Shown here: piece by piece, positions 1 through 14,857 of the stretch
Numbering within the stretch: the stretch's first letter is position 1
Layout: the number at the start of each line of letters is the position of its first letter
Notes under the pieces: model-generated
What the model was told of the DNA's origin: nothing
The model's database searches: none
Seen by the model: only the letters and a program-made list of their open reading frames with translations
Translations under genes and position numbers: made by a program
Source: Acanthamoeba sp. SK_2022b
Taxonomy: Eukaryota > Discosea > Longamoebia > Acanthamoebidae
Reading direction: 5' to 3'
Assembly: GCA_027943245.1 (NCBI GenBank)
Contig: JANDJZ010000740.1
Location: forward strand, 1 to 20,277
DNA: 20,277 nucleotides

Positions 1-528
1 CCGATCCTCGCCGCCGTGCTCGGCAAGATCTACGCCGACGCCGACCGGCTGGAGAGCGTCACCAACGGCGGGCAGGGGGCGGCCGCGGCCGTGGCCTCGG
101 CGGCCGCCACGACGGCGGCCGACAAGAAGGAGAGCGTCGACGACAAGCGAGCGCAGCAGGGGCGGAGGGACAGCGTGCTGACCATCAGGCCTGCCCTCCA
201 CAAGCTGCTGTCGCTGCACGAGATGAGGGGCGGGGGCGGGGGCATGGGCGAGCGACAGCGTTCGGCGACGTGGGACGGCAACAGCAGCGGTAGCGGCGGC
301 TCGCCAAAGAAGACGAGGATCAAGAAGATGAGGAAGATGGGCGGCGGCGGCGGCGGGAAGAAGAAGTCGCTCGAGAAGAAGGCCGTGGGCAAGGAGGCGA
401 CCACGACGCGGCGCAAGGTGATGATGATGCTTCAGAGGACTCCGCACGATGACGTGCTCGCTGATGTGCTCCTCAAAGGAGAAGCTGCCCAAGAAGGGAT
501 CAACACAGGTTGCCGTCCTTCTGCTTGA
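1..528 (+). CDS. C-terminal part of an unrecognised low-complexity basic protein (5' end outside window)
   Basis: The frame is open from base 1 (reading Pro-Ile-Leu-Ala) to a TGA at 526-528, about 175 residues. I do not recognise a domain. What is visible: a short helical-looking start (AVLGKIYADADRLE), an Ala-rich stretch, a hydrophobic patch around VLTIRPALHKLLSLHEM, Gly runs and a strongly basic segment with KKTRIKKMRKM, Gly6 and KKKSLEKK. High G/C at third positions matches the recognised genes and supports real coding. The AT-rich 3' flank with an AATAAA supports a gene end here. A last small intron near 505-515 cannot be excluded, so the final residues are uncertain. The reverse-strand ORF over the same bases is Pro/Ser-rich and looks like a shadow. 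Confidence 0.55.
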   Translation, partial: PILAAVLGKIYADADRLESVTNGGQGAAAAVASAAATTAADKKESVDDKRAQQGRRDSVLTIRPALHKLLSLHEMRGGGGGMGERQRSATWDGNSSGSGGSPKKTRIKKMRKMGGGGGGKKKSLEKKAVGKEATTTRRKVMMMLQRTPHDDVLADVLLKGEAAQEGINTGCRPSA

Positions 529-833
529 CACCACCTCGTCTCTCTTGGCCTTCTTCTTGTCCTCTCTCTCTCTCTCTCTCTTGCTCTTTTTATTTTTATT
601 TTGATTTTGATTTTATTGTTGTTGTTATTTTTATTTTTATTTTTATTTTATATATTATATTTTTTATTTTCATTAAATTTATAAATAAAAGGGGTGTCTG
701 TCTCCTTGAAACAACAATTTCCTACACCTTTTCTTTGTATCTTTCTTTTTGGGGTGCAACTTCTCTCGGGAAGGACGACTTCTCATCGGTGCATTAATTG
801 TCTTGTTTTCATCCGCCGGATTGAAACACACAC
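529..833. other. Intergenic: 3' flank of the first gene and upstream region of the AI-2E-type gene
   Basis: No gene is seen. The segment starts with a CT-rich stretch (about 560-585), then an extremely T/A-rich island (about 588-690) made of short TTTTTATT-like units, which contrasts with the GC-rich exons around it. An AATAAA lies at 684-689. The last 140 bp before the ATG at 834 are probably 5' flank or leader of the next gene. I see no convincing TATA box. Confidence 0.6.
684..689 (+). terminator. Poly(A) signal AATAAA for the first gene
   Basis: A canonical AATAAA sits about 155 bp after the TGA at 526-528, inside the AT-rich 3' flank. It is the only such hexamer between this stop and the next start. 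Confidence 0.5.
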
Positions 834-2052
834 ATGCAGAGGCGAGGCTACGTGGGAGATGACGAGCTGCGCTTCCTCCCACGCCGTCCATTCGGCGCGT
901 GGGAGGCCACGGAGGAAAGAAGCGATTTTGCCAGCGATGTGAGTGGCGATGGCTACCAGCCAATTGGTGATACGGAAAAGGAGGAGGCCTTGAGTGCGAG
1001 ACGCTACGAGATGGTGACGACCGTCCTGCGTACGGGGTCGCTCATGCTCGCCGCCCTGCTGGCATTTGGCGCGATGCTAGTCTACCTGCGCTTCCTCATG
1101 GTCCCCCTCGTCTTCTCGCGCTTCCTCGTCTACGCGTTCCAACCTCTTGTCAAGTACCTGAGCGGCCGACGGCCGTTCACCTGCCTCGGTTCCACCATGC
1201 GTCTCGCCTTGCCGCGATGGGCGTCGGTCCTCATCATCTTGGCCCTCATCGTGACTACGCTGCTCCTCTTGTGCGCGGTGTTGGGCTTCACCATCGCAGA
1301 TCTCGTCTCCAATTCCGAGTACTACTTGCTGCGCATCGATCGTCTCTCCAATTCGTTGGTCGCCTTTGCCGAGACGCTCGGCTACAACAAGGAGGACATC
1401 AAGAAGATGCTGCCCGAGTTCCAGATCAGCGCGTACGCGCTGTCCCTGCTCGAGTTCATCACCAACCGCTTCCCCGAGATGGTACTCGTCCTGCTCATCG
1501 TCGTCTACATGCTGCTCGACCTCGAGGACCAGGAGGAGCACCTCGCCCACCACAAGCGCACCCTCGCCGAGAGGCGCGCCCATCGCATCGACAAGCACAT
1601 CCGCACCTACGTCGTCGTACGTGCCCCCCCCCCCTCTCCCCCCCTCGCCACTACGCGCACGTAGCGCTCATGTGCCCCCCCCCCAAAACAGATCCACAGC
1701 TTGATCTCGCTGGCGGCCGCGGGCATCACCACGTTCATCTTGCTCGTGTTCGAGGTCGATCTGGCCCTCTTCTTCGGCCTGCTCACGTTCGTGCTGGGCT
1801 ACATCCCCAACATCGGCCCGGCCATCGCGGTCTTCCTGCCCCTGCCGATGGTCGTCCTCGACCCTCGGCCCATCGTCGTCCGCCTCATCTTCATCTTCAT
1901 CTTCCTCGCCGCCACCCAGGTATTGCCACTCGCAATCACATCCATCATCATCATCATCACCACCACCACCATCATCATCAACAACAACCTGCGCTGCACG
2001 CACAAACGACACGCAAGCAAGTTGCACGCGCGCAGAGTGATGCTTGTGGCTG

Positions 2053-2120
<68 letters not shown>

Positions 2121-2690
2121 AGTTCACGTTGACCCAATTGGTGGAGCCCAAGGTGCTGGGCCGTGTGATGAACATTCCTCCCGTCACCATCATCGTGGCC
2201 CTTCTCTTCTGGGGTTCGGTGTGGGGCGTCGTGGGCGCCATCATCTCCGTACGTCATCGTCCTTTCCCCCCCCCCCCTCTCCCTCTCCACCTCTCCACCC
2301 CAAACCCAAACTCGTCGCCTCCACGCTCACCATCTTCACCATGGTCGGTCGGTCCTCCTGCTCCGACGCACAGGTGCCGTTGACCGTCTCCATCAAGATG
2401 TACCTGGAAAGCCTGGACCATCCTGGTAACCGCTTCCTCTCTCCTCACACCTCTCTCTCGTCGACAATGTTGGCAGTCAGCAACGCTCACCTCCCCTTTC
2501 CTCTCCTCCTCTCCTCCTCTTCTGCTCTGTCCGTTCCGCAACAGCAACGCAAGCCATCGCCGGGATGTTGGGCGGCAACTTCAGCGCGTTCGACCTCACC
2601 CGCGAGGACGACGACTACGACGATGAAGTCGAGACCACCGAGCCAGTCGTCGACCTGCAGGCGCCCAAGCCCACCACCGTCTACTATTAG
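834..2690 (+). CDS. AI-2E transporter/TMEM245-family multi-pass membrane protein, 5 exons
   Basis: Exons: 834-1616, 1692-1919, 2123-2248, 2374-2425 and 2545-2690 (TAG). Joined in frame they give about 444 residues. After a soluble N-terminus of about 65 residues come several hydrophobic segments (e.g. SLMLAALLAFGAMLVYL, SVLIILALIVTTLLLL). A signature of the AI-2E/PerM (UPF0118) family follows, GYIPNIGP at about residues 297-304, then LVEPKVLG and a late LESLDHP. Family members are efflux or exchange carriers with about 8 membrane spans; the substrate here is unknown. The spliced frame restores family order across all four junctions, and all introns are GT-AG. Intron 2 (1920-2122) carries a (TG)n tract ending at the acceptor. 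The acidic tail after the last span (about residues 410-444) is presumably cytosolic. The start is the first ATG in frame. Membership is confident; transport of a signal molecule is not implied. Confidence 0.85.
2055..2119 (+). repeat. (TG)n microsatellite at the 3' splice site of AI-2E gene intron 2
   Basis: An uninterrupted TG dinucleotide run of about 65 bp, followed directly by the CAG acceptor at 2120-2122. It is TG on the sense strand and occupies the place of the usual polypyrimidine tract. Confidence 0.95.
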
Positions 2691-2758
2691 AGCAGCCACT
2701 TATTCCCGTTTATTATTATTATTTTGCTATTCTTTTTATTTATTTTTGTGTTGTAAAT

Positions 2759-2764
2759 AATAAA
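2759..2764 (+). terminator. Poly(A) signal AATAAA for the AI-2E-type gene
   Basis: AATAAA about 70 bp after the TAG at 2688-2690, in an AT-rich stretch between two convergent genes. Confidence 0.65.
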
Positions 2765-2808
2765 CAAAAAACGCAGAAATTCAAGAACAAAAACAATTGT
2801 TTAATTAA

Positions 2809-2814
2809 TTTATT
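2809..2814 (-). terminator. Poly(A) signal AATAAA for the PheRS beta gene (reverse strand)
   Basis: TTTATT on the plus strand reads AATAAA on the minus strand, about 58 bp beyond the stop at 2872-2874. The two convergent signals are only about 45 bp apart, so the 3' UTRs may meet or overlap. Confidence 0.65.
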
Positions 2815-2871
2815 ATTTCCCCTTTCCTTGCAAGGGAGAAGGGGAGGGGGGGAAAGAGCGTGTGTGCGGCT

Positions 2872-3856
2872 TCAACCGTGCACGACCTCGCTGGCCCCCT
2901 CCTTGGCCTCCGTGGCGGCGGCGGCGGCGAGCTTGGCCTGGAGGAAGGGCTCGATGAAGAGCTCAAGCGCGGAACACGGGTAGGCGAGCTCAAAGTGCTT
3001 GAGCACGTGCGGGTGCACGACGCCGAACGCGCCCACCTTCTGGCCGCGCCACACGACGTCGGCCCGGCGGCCGGGGAAGAAGGCCGAGTCCTCCGAGGGC
3101 ACGATGTGGTAGCCCTCGGTCTTGTCGAACGGCACGCCGAGCACGAGCATGACGCGGTCCAGCAGGCCGTGGATCACCTCGAAGCTCGACGCGGTGTTGT
3201 AGAAGATCGCCGCCAGGTTGCGCTTGTTGCGCGCGCCCACGTCCACGGCGTCGTCCCGCACCAGCACGTCCGAGATCTCAAAGACCTTGATCGGGAGCGG
3301 CTGGTTCTTGTTGGAGCTCACCGACTTGAGCAGGCCGATCAGCAGGCTCGTGCGGCCCACCTCGAACTCCTGCGTGGCCGGGTTGGAGATGCACACCGCG
3401 CTGCCGTCGTCCTTGCGGTTCAGCATCACGAAGTTTTCCCTGGCCGAGCACTGCCCCCCCCCCACCACCACCACCAACATCGACATCATCGTCGTCGTCG
3501 TCATCATCATCTGCTTCACGTAGATGTAGAGGGGGAGGAGGGGGGGGGGCTGGGGAGAGGTGCGTACGAGGGAGAAGGTGAAGGCCTCGGAGTAGCCGGC
3601 AAAGGCGACCTCGCTGCGGAGGAGGTCGGTGAACTTGTTGAGGGGCTGCTGGCGCGCGACGGTCGGCGTGCGGGGCACGGTGAGGGCGAGGTTGTTGTAG
3701 CCGTAGGCGATGGCCACGTCCTCCATGATGTCGCAGGCGTGCAGGATGTCGCTTCGCGTGGGCGGCACCTTGACCACCACCTCCTTGTCCTCGTTGATCA
3801 GCCGCGCGCTCAGTCCCATGCGCTTCAGCAGCTCTGCCATCTGTCGCGCGCGCGCG

Positions 3857-3913
<57 letters not shown>

Positions 3914-5690
3914 GCACGCGCGCGCGCACGTCACTCGGTTAGAGGCCACTCGTAGCTCGCGTGTGTGCGTGTGCGTCGTGTGCGGTGTACCTTGGCCGGG
4001 GGCAGGTTGATGCCGATGGACTTGTTGATGTACTCGACGGCGGCGGTCTCCTCCCTCTGCGACATGTCCGGGTAGTCGACCTCCTGTCCCGCCGCGTCCA
4101 CCACCTTCACCGCCTCCACCCTACACGCCCACACCACATCAGCGCCGCTCTCTCTCTCTCTCTCTCCCCCTCCCCTCTCGCCATCGATGCGTGCGTGCGT
4201 GTGTGTGTGTGTGCGCGCGTGTGCGTGCGTGTGTGTGCGCGCGTGTGTGTGTGTGCGGTGGGTAGACGTACGTGAACTTGGAGCTGCAGTACTGGGAGAA
4301 CATGGCGACGACGGTGTTGAGGACGATCTTGGCCTTGGTGAGGTCGGTGGCGGTGACCTCGACGAGCACGTTGGTGGTGGAGAGCTTGATCTTGGAGTGG
4401 TCGCCGTTGATGATGGGCGGCAGGGAGAGCACCACGCCGTTCGAGTCCACCACGACCGGGTACACCGGCGAGTCCTTGATGATCGGCACGTAGAACCTCA
4501 AGTGGCTGTCCACCTGTCGACACCATCATCGTCATCGTCATCATCGTCAGTGTCATCATCGTCATCGTCATCGTCATCGCCCACAGACGGGCGCGCGCGC
4601 GTGCGGTGAGGGGGGGGGGCAAGCCAAGCGTACGGAGAGCTTCTGCATGAGCTGCTCGCCGTCGAGGGCCTCGGTCATGTTGAGGGGCACGAAGGAGATG
4701 TCCTGCGGCTTGCGGGCCTCGTATCTGAAGGGGCCCTTCACCGTGTCCAGGTCGTGCGTGCCGATCGACACCAGCGAGCGCTTCCTGCAGACGGGGCGCG
4801 CGCGCGCGATCGTGTCGACATGAGGGCAGGCGCGCGCGCGCGTGTGCGTGTGCGTGTGTATACCTGCAGATGTTCTGGTGGAGCTTCTCCTGGAGGTCGA
4901 TGAAGCTCTTGTAGGAGGTGTCGGTGAAGGTCATGCCGCGCAGGACGGCGCCCACCACGAACGGTCGCACCTGCGCCACCTGCTCTCCCCCCCCCCATCG
5001 CGTTCGCGCCCGAGCGGGTGAGCTCGCCTGCTCTCTGTGTGTGCGAGAAGGCAGCGGCTAGCGCGTACAGTGGGGTCGACGGTGATGCGCTCCTGGGCGG
5101 GCGTGACGACAAAGTCGGGGGCCTCCTCCTTGCCGTTGAAGATGCGCAGGGCACGCGAGATGCCCTCCATGCACAGAAGATCGTAGCTGCGCGCGTAGTG
5201 GGGCACGAAGGCCATGAGTTTTTGATTATTGATGATTCACGTTGGCCGCTACACGACAATTTGATCTTGAAATCGTGTGGCCAAAGGCGCGCAGCAAGTT
5301 GCACAAGAAGAGGGGGCATACCGGTTGGCAGGAACGTCGATCTTGTAGATGACATCCTCAGAGGCATCAACGGCCTTGCCAAGCTCCTTCTCGATGAGCT
5401 CCTTCTCCGATGTCTACAGAATATCGACATAATGGGGTTGAGAAATCGGTTCATTTGAATGCGAATTGCGTTGCGGTTTAGAGAGGTAGCAGAGAGGGCG
5501 CACCACTTCATCGAGCTCAACACCGAAACGGAAGCAAAGGTCATCGAACTCATCCTCCGCTAAGAAAATGGACGGGTAGGGGAAAATTAATTCATAAATT
5601 TAATCATAAGTTAAGAAGTGTGGAAGTCGTGCTGTAAGTTTGGCCCAGCTGCTCGAAGAGCTCGTCCCTGTTAAGCGACACGGTCGGCAT
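2872..5690 (-). CDS. FARSB: Phenylalanyl-tRNA synthetase beta subunit (cytosolic, FARSB type), 10 exons
   Basis: Exons in transcript order: 5690-5633, 5559-5504, 5413-5322, 5186-5069, 4979-4864, 4784-4634, 4513-4272, 4120-3991, 3840-3568, 3450-2872. Together they encode about 604 residues; animal FARSB is close to 590. The product pairs with the alpha subunit to charge tRNA-Phe in the cytosol. Family landmarks appear in order: start [67 protein letters not shown] (B3/B4 editing region), [24 protein letters not shown] and IAYGYNN (B5 domain), then [29 protein letters not shown] and FFPGRRADV. Intron 1 uses a GC donor (GCACGA at 5632), which gives TYTEDEF at the junction as the family expects. 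Intron 8 carries a long sense (TG)n. The gene diverges from the DGAT2-like gene. Confidence 0.95.
3858..3912 (-). repeat. (TG)n microsatellite (sense) in PheRS beta intron 8
   Basis: Plus strand shows (CA)n, so the transcript carries (UG)n. It ends about 17 nt before the AG acceptor at 3842-3841 and is flanked by CG-alternating sequence on both sides. Confidence 0.95.
4196..4256 (-). repeat. Mixed CA/CG alternating purine-pyrimidine tract in PheRS beta intron 7
   Basis: Plus strand alternates GT/GC in irregular blocks (GTGTGT, GCGCGC, GTGCGT) over about 60 bp, so the transcript carries CA/CG. It lies in intron 7 (4271-4121), next to a CT-rich block at 4147-4170. Such alternation can adopt Z-DNA; here it is simply a low-complexity intron filler. 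Confidence 0.8.
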
Positions 5691-6119
5691 GGTGGTGAAG
5701 TGTGGATTCGACTTTGCGCAAGAACAAAACAAGAGGAAATCCTTTTTCTCGTTCGTCGTCATGGGAAATAACCCGGAACGCTTCACATTCCCAGTTCGCT
5801 GGCCTTGGCCCACCGACTAGGGTAGAGTGCTCGGTGTACTGGCCGCTATCATCACAACTGAGAGCGATCAACAACTCAACACTTAAGGGCTCTTGAGTAA
5901 AGCCAGGGGGTTGGTGATGGCACCATTGCTGACAGGCAAGTTACTTATCGCCTTTTTGCACATCGGGAATGGGACAGTTCCCTCCGCAGCGATTGGTGTG
6001 TTTGATTGGTGTCGACGAGGTATTGCCCTCTTGAATTGCTGTTATATCCACTCCCTCCCACGTAGCTCCACACACACACACACTTGCACTTTGGCGTGAC
6101 CAGTGTGCACACGCTGAAG
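5691..6119. promoter_or_regulatory. Divergent intergenic region between PheRS beta and DGAT2-like genes
   Basis: About 430 bp separate the two start codons, which point away from each other, so this segment should hold both promoters and both 5' leaders. No gene is supported; the ORFs here are short and lack family features. A (CA)n stretch at about 6069-6082 lies close to the DGAT2 start. I cannot point to a clear TATA element. Confidence 0.55.
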
Positions 6120-7015
6120 ATGAGCAGCACCGCTGGGGAGAAGAAGATGAAAGTGAAGGAGGAGGACGCGACGAAGGTGGGGACGACGCACCCCCCTGGG
6201 CCTGGCCGAGGGGGCTGGCGGTGGTGGGCGAGCTTGGCGCTGCTCGAGGTCATCTCGCTGCTGCCGGCCGTGTGGGGCGTGTGGTGCACGGCCATCTTCC
6301 TCTTCCTCTTCCCCGTCGCCAACGACACGCTGCTCGATACGGCACTCATGCTGGTCGTGCTGCTCTCCTTCATCGCCTCCGCCGTCCGGCGCGACCCCAA
6401 CGACCCCGCCAAGAAGGTGTGGACCTTCACCAACCGAGCACCCCGACTTTTAAATAATAATAATTATTTAACTCCTATTTGCTCTTTATCATTTATTTTA
6501 TTTTTAATACTGTTTTTTTTAAAAAAAAAAACAATGTCTGGGCGCAGTTGGTGTGGGCGGTTTTAGGAATCCTTACGGCCTACCACGGGGCCACTGGCGC
6601 TCTCTTCCCCTTGTGGAGGTGCTCTTCTCTCTATTTTATTTGTTTCCTATATTTCGTATTTAAGAATCTAATTGACGTGGTGTCGCGACCAGTCCGTCGT
6701 CGGTGTTCTACTTCCTGTGGCTGGCGACTGCTCTCACGCCCTTCTTCGACTCCTCCCTGGTGCGTGTGGCTCGCCCTGCTCCATCCTGTGGCGCGCGCGC
6801 ATTGCCTCCTACGCGGCCGATGACCCCATCCCCGTCGTGTCGTCCGCTGGTCCACGCAGGGGCGCCACACGCGAACATGGCCGGCCTTCCAGCGCCTGCC
6901 CATCTGGAACTGGATGGAGCGGGACTACTTCCCCATCACCGTCACCCGAACCCAGGCACTTGCCTCCTCTCTCTCTCTGTCTTCTCTCTCTCTCTCTCTC
7001 TGTGTGTGAGTGTGT

Positions 7016-7081
<66 letters not shown>

Positions 7082-7432
7082 TCGAGGCTGAGCGAGTCCC
7101 GCAGGAGTTGGATCCCTCGCGGCGGTACATCTTCGCCTACCACCCGCACGGCCTCTGGTACCGCCACCCCCCCCCCCAAAGCTTGGCTTGCCGCTCGAAG
7201 CGTTCGTTCCATTCGCAATTCCATTGAACGTGGCCACAACGCGACGTGGGGCCCAACAAGGACGTGGGGCCTGTGGACGGCGCTCGTCTCGGAGCAATTT
7301 CGTAGCCTCTTCCCCGCCATCTCCTGGCGAAGTACGTCGCACCCCCCCCCCCCACTCACTCGTTTTTTGCTTCTCTCTCCGTTCTTGCCCTGCGGTGGCT
7401 GACCTGGTGTGCGTGTGCGTGTGCGTGCGGTG

Positions 7433-7500
<68 letters not shown>

Positions 7501-7661
7501 TGCGCGCGCGCAGTTCTGGTGGCGACTCCGCTGCTGATGCTGCCCGGCGCCGGCCATTTCATCCACTGGATCGGCGGCATCTCCGCCACTGCCGAGTCGG
7601 CCTGGTTCGTGTCTCTTCTCTGTCGATCGAGACTCGCGCTTGCCGCACGCGCGCGCGCGCG

Positions 7662-7708
<47 letters not shown>

Positions 7709-8472
7709 CGTCGTCGGTTGACACGATTTCCCAACGGTGAACGAAACAAACACGCAGCGAGAGCATGAGGGAGGGGCACAGCATCGTGGTCATCCCCGGC
7801 GGTCTGGCCGAGGCCATCCTCTCCTCGCCCACCGATCCCGCCATCCTCCTCAAGGCCAGGTAGCCGCTTGTCCCTCCCCCCTCTCCCTCCCCCCTCCCCC
7901 CTTCTACTTCGACTTCTCGCCTCTCGCCAAGCTTTGCCTGCAAAGGCTGACGCGGGGGGGGGGGGCAGGCGCGGGTTCGTGAGGCTGGCCATCCAGAACG
8001 GAACGCCATTGGTGCCCGTCTACGGCTTTGGCGAGACCTCCCTCTTCTACCAGGCATGGCCCCCATGTCGCCTCTTGCGCGTTCTCTCTCTCTCTCTCTG
8101 GTATGTCGCTCGAATGCTAATGTGTGGTTGGACAGGTCTCGTTCTGGCGCGAGCGTAGGCTGCGATGGTCGAGGCTGCTCGGGTTCCCGTTCACCATCTT
8201 CACGGGCATGCTGGGCACCCCCGCTCCCGTACTCCCTCCCGCCGTCAAGCCCTACACGCGCGCAATGACTCACCGCGCAAGTCACGACGCGTGTCGTTGG
8301 CCAGGTGAGCCATCCGGTGCATGTGGTGGTCGGCGCGCCCATCGAAGTGACCCAGAAGGCGGCGCCAACCGACGAGGAGGTGGCTCAGCTGCACTCTCAC
8401 TACGAGGCGCAGCTCGTCGCCCTCTACAATGCCCACAAGCCCGCCCAAGACCCGCCACTCCGCATCTACTGA
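6120..8472 (+). CDS. DGAT2: DGAT2-family acyl-CoA:diacylglycerol acyltransferase, 11 exons
   Basis: Exons: 6120-6416, 6548-6618, 6693-6759, 6860-6955, 7087-7157, 7261-7331, 7514-7604, 7758-7859, 7969-8053, 8136-8228, 8305-8472 (TGA). They give about 403 residues; human DGAT2 has 388. The family makes triacylglycerol from diacylglycerol and acyl-CoA at the ER or lipid droplet. Landmarks: hydrophobic N-terminal hairpin (about residues 30-90), ERDYFPI (165-171), the active-site motif HPHG (196-199), LFPAISWR, VVIPGGLAEA, RRGFVRLA followed by PLVPVYGFGE, and HPVHVVVGAPIEV near the C-terminus. Two introns use GC donors (6956 and 8054). The junction after HPHG (7157/7261) was chosen because it restores family spacing to LFP; shorter introns there break the frame or the spacing. 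The ATG at 6120 is preferred; no upstream in-frame ATG was seen. Specificity for mono- versus diacylglycerol cannot be read from the sequence. Confidence 0.9.
7001..7080 (+). repeat. (TG)n microsatellite in DGAT2 intron 4
   Basis: TG repeats with two early TGAG interruptions, preceded by a CT-rich tract (6965-7000). The run ends a few bases before the acceptor at 7085-7086. Sense strand is TG. Confidence 0.95.
7434..7499 (+). repeat. (TG)n microsatellite in DGAT2 intron 6
   Basis: Uninterrupted TG run on the sense strand, separated from the CAG acceptor (7511-7513) only by a short GC-alternating stretch. The same intron has a long C run 9 nt after its donor at 7332. Confidence 0.95.
7648..7706 (+). 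repeat. (GC)n-(AC)n compound microsatellite in DGAT2 intron 7
   Basis: About 24 bp of CG alternation followed by about 36 bp of AC repeats, within intron 7605-7757. It is the main dinucleotide tract with AC rather than TG on the sense strand, and it lies about 50 nt from the acceptor rather than at it. Confidence 0.95.
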
Positions 8473-8882
8473 GCCTTTGCCATGTTTGTTTTCTTTGGTT
8501 ATTTGGCATGTTTGAGCGCTCTTCTTCCACCCCCCTCTTCACCACACATACACAAACACTTTCATCACGTGTAGAAGGCCTTCAGATAAAAGCAACAAAA
8601 GACGAAATAATAGGCAAGTTCGACCCGCGTGGTGATCTCCCTAGATGGTCCACACGATAGGCCAGGTGATTCTCTATTTGGACAGTCTGTCGCGCGGGGA
8701 TACACCTTGCAGAGTTGGCCACAGCTGGCGCTGGCGTGCGAGAGGAGGCTGCAAACACTCTCGACGCTCGCTCACTTCCTAGGACCGTCTTCTCCCTTCC
8801 TTTCCCAACCTCGTTTGCTGGAGAGACGCTACACGAACCTTTCCGCCCTCAACTCTTCAACAGTTCTCGTAGCAGCCTACAC
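8473..8882. other. Intergenic: 3' flank of DGAT2-like gene and 5' flank of PH gene
   Basis: About 410 bp with no supported gene. There is no canonical AATAAA; the nearest variant is GATAAA at about 8585-8590. The remainder up to the ATG at 8883 presumably contains the promoter and leader of the PH gene. ORFs across it are not family-like. Confidence 0.5.
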
Positions 8883-14621
<5,739 letters not shown>

Positions 14622-14857
14622 CTTGGTTTTTGTATTGGCCGCACGGCGCGAAAGTGATGACCCCAGATCATGGCACATTCCAGTCCACATTCCAGCTCAT
14701 TTTCTTGCAACTAGATGAAGAAAATAAAAAGGAAAATATGGGTCGCGTGGACCAACCAGAAGAGCCAGCGTGGCACGCAAGAGAGAAGAAGCTCAACATC
14801 AACATCTCTTGTTCGCACAAGAGGGAGTTTACAAGAGATTGTGACGAATCTATTCAG
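14622..14857. promoter_or_regulatory. Divergent intergenic region between ALT and DnaJ-thioredoxin genes
   Basis: About 236 bp separate the two ATGs, which point outward, so both promoters should lie here unless ALT starts at its upstream ATG (14690). The segment is less GC-rich than the exons (for example AGAAAATAAAAAGGAAAATA near 14719-14738). No clear TATA element is claimed. Confidence 0.5.

Noticed and set aside
1077..1598. 173-residue acidic reverse-strand ORF over AI-2E gene exon 1
   Set aside because: Shadow of a GC-rich exon: acidic and low-complexity on the reverse strand, while the plus strand encodes recognisable membrane segments.
2060..2120. Proteins beginning with long Cys-Val or His-Thr runs
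   Set aside because: These are translations of the (TG)n/(CA)n microsatellites in intron sequence, open in several frames simply because the repeat has no stop codon. The same applies at the other TG tracts.
834..2690. AI-2E gene as bacterial contamination in the assembly
   Set aside because: It has four GT-AG introns with the same C runs and (TG)n tract as neighbouring eukaryotic genes, and its own AATAAA.
6760..6859. Open stretch in DGAT2 intron 3 (reading WRARIASYAADDPIPVV) as coding
   Set aside because: It is in the wrong frame for the flanking exons. Removing it as a GT-AG intron joins FFDSSL to GRHTRTW, matching the family before DYFP.
7158..7200. A very short (24 or 43 nt) intron after HPHG in the DGAT2 gene
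   Set aside because: The 24-nt version keeps a frame that stops at once. The 43-nt version leaves extra residues that spoil family spacing. The 103-nt intron (7158-7260) gives the expected distance from HPHG to LFP and a usual size.
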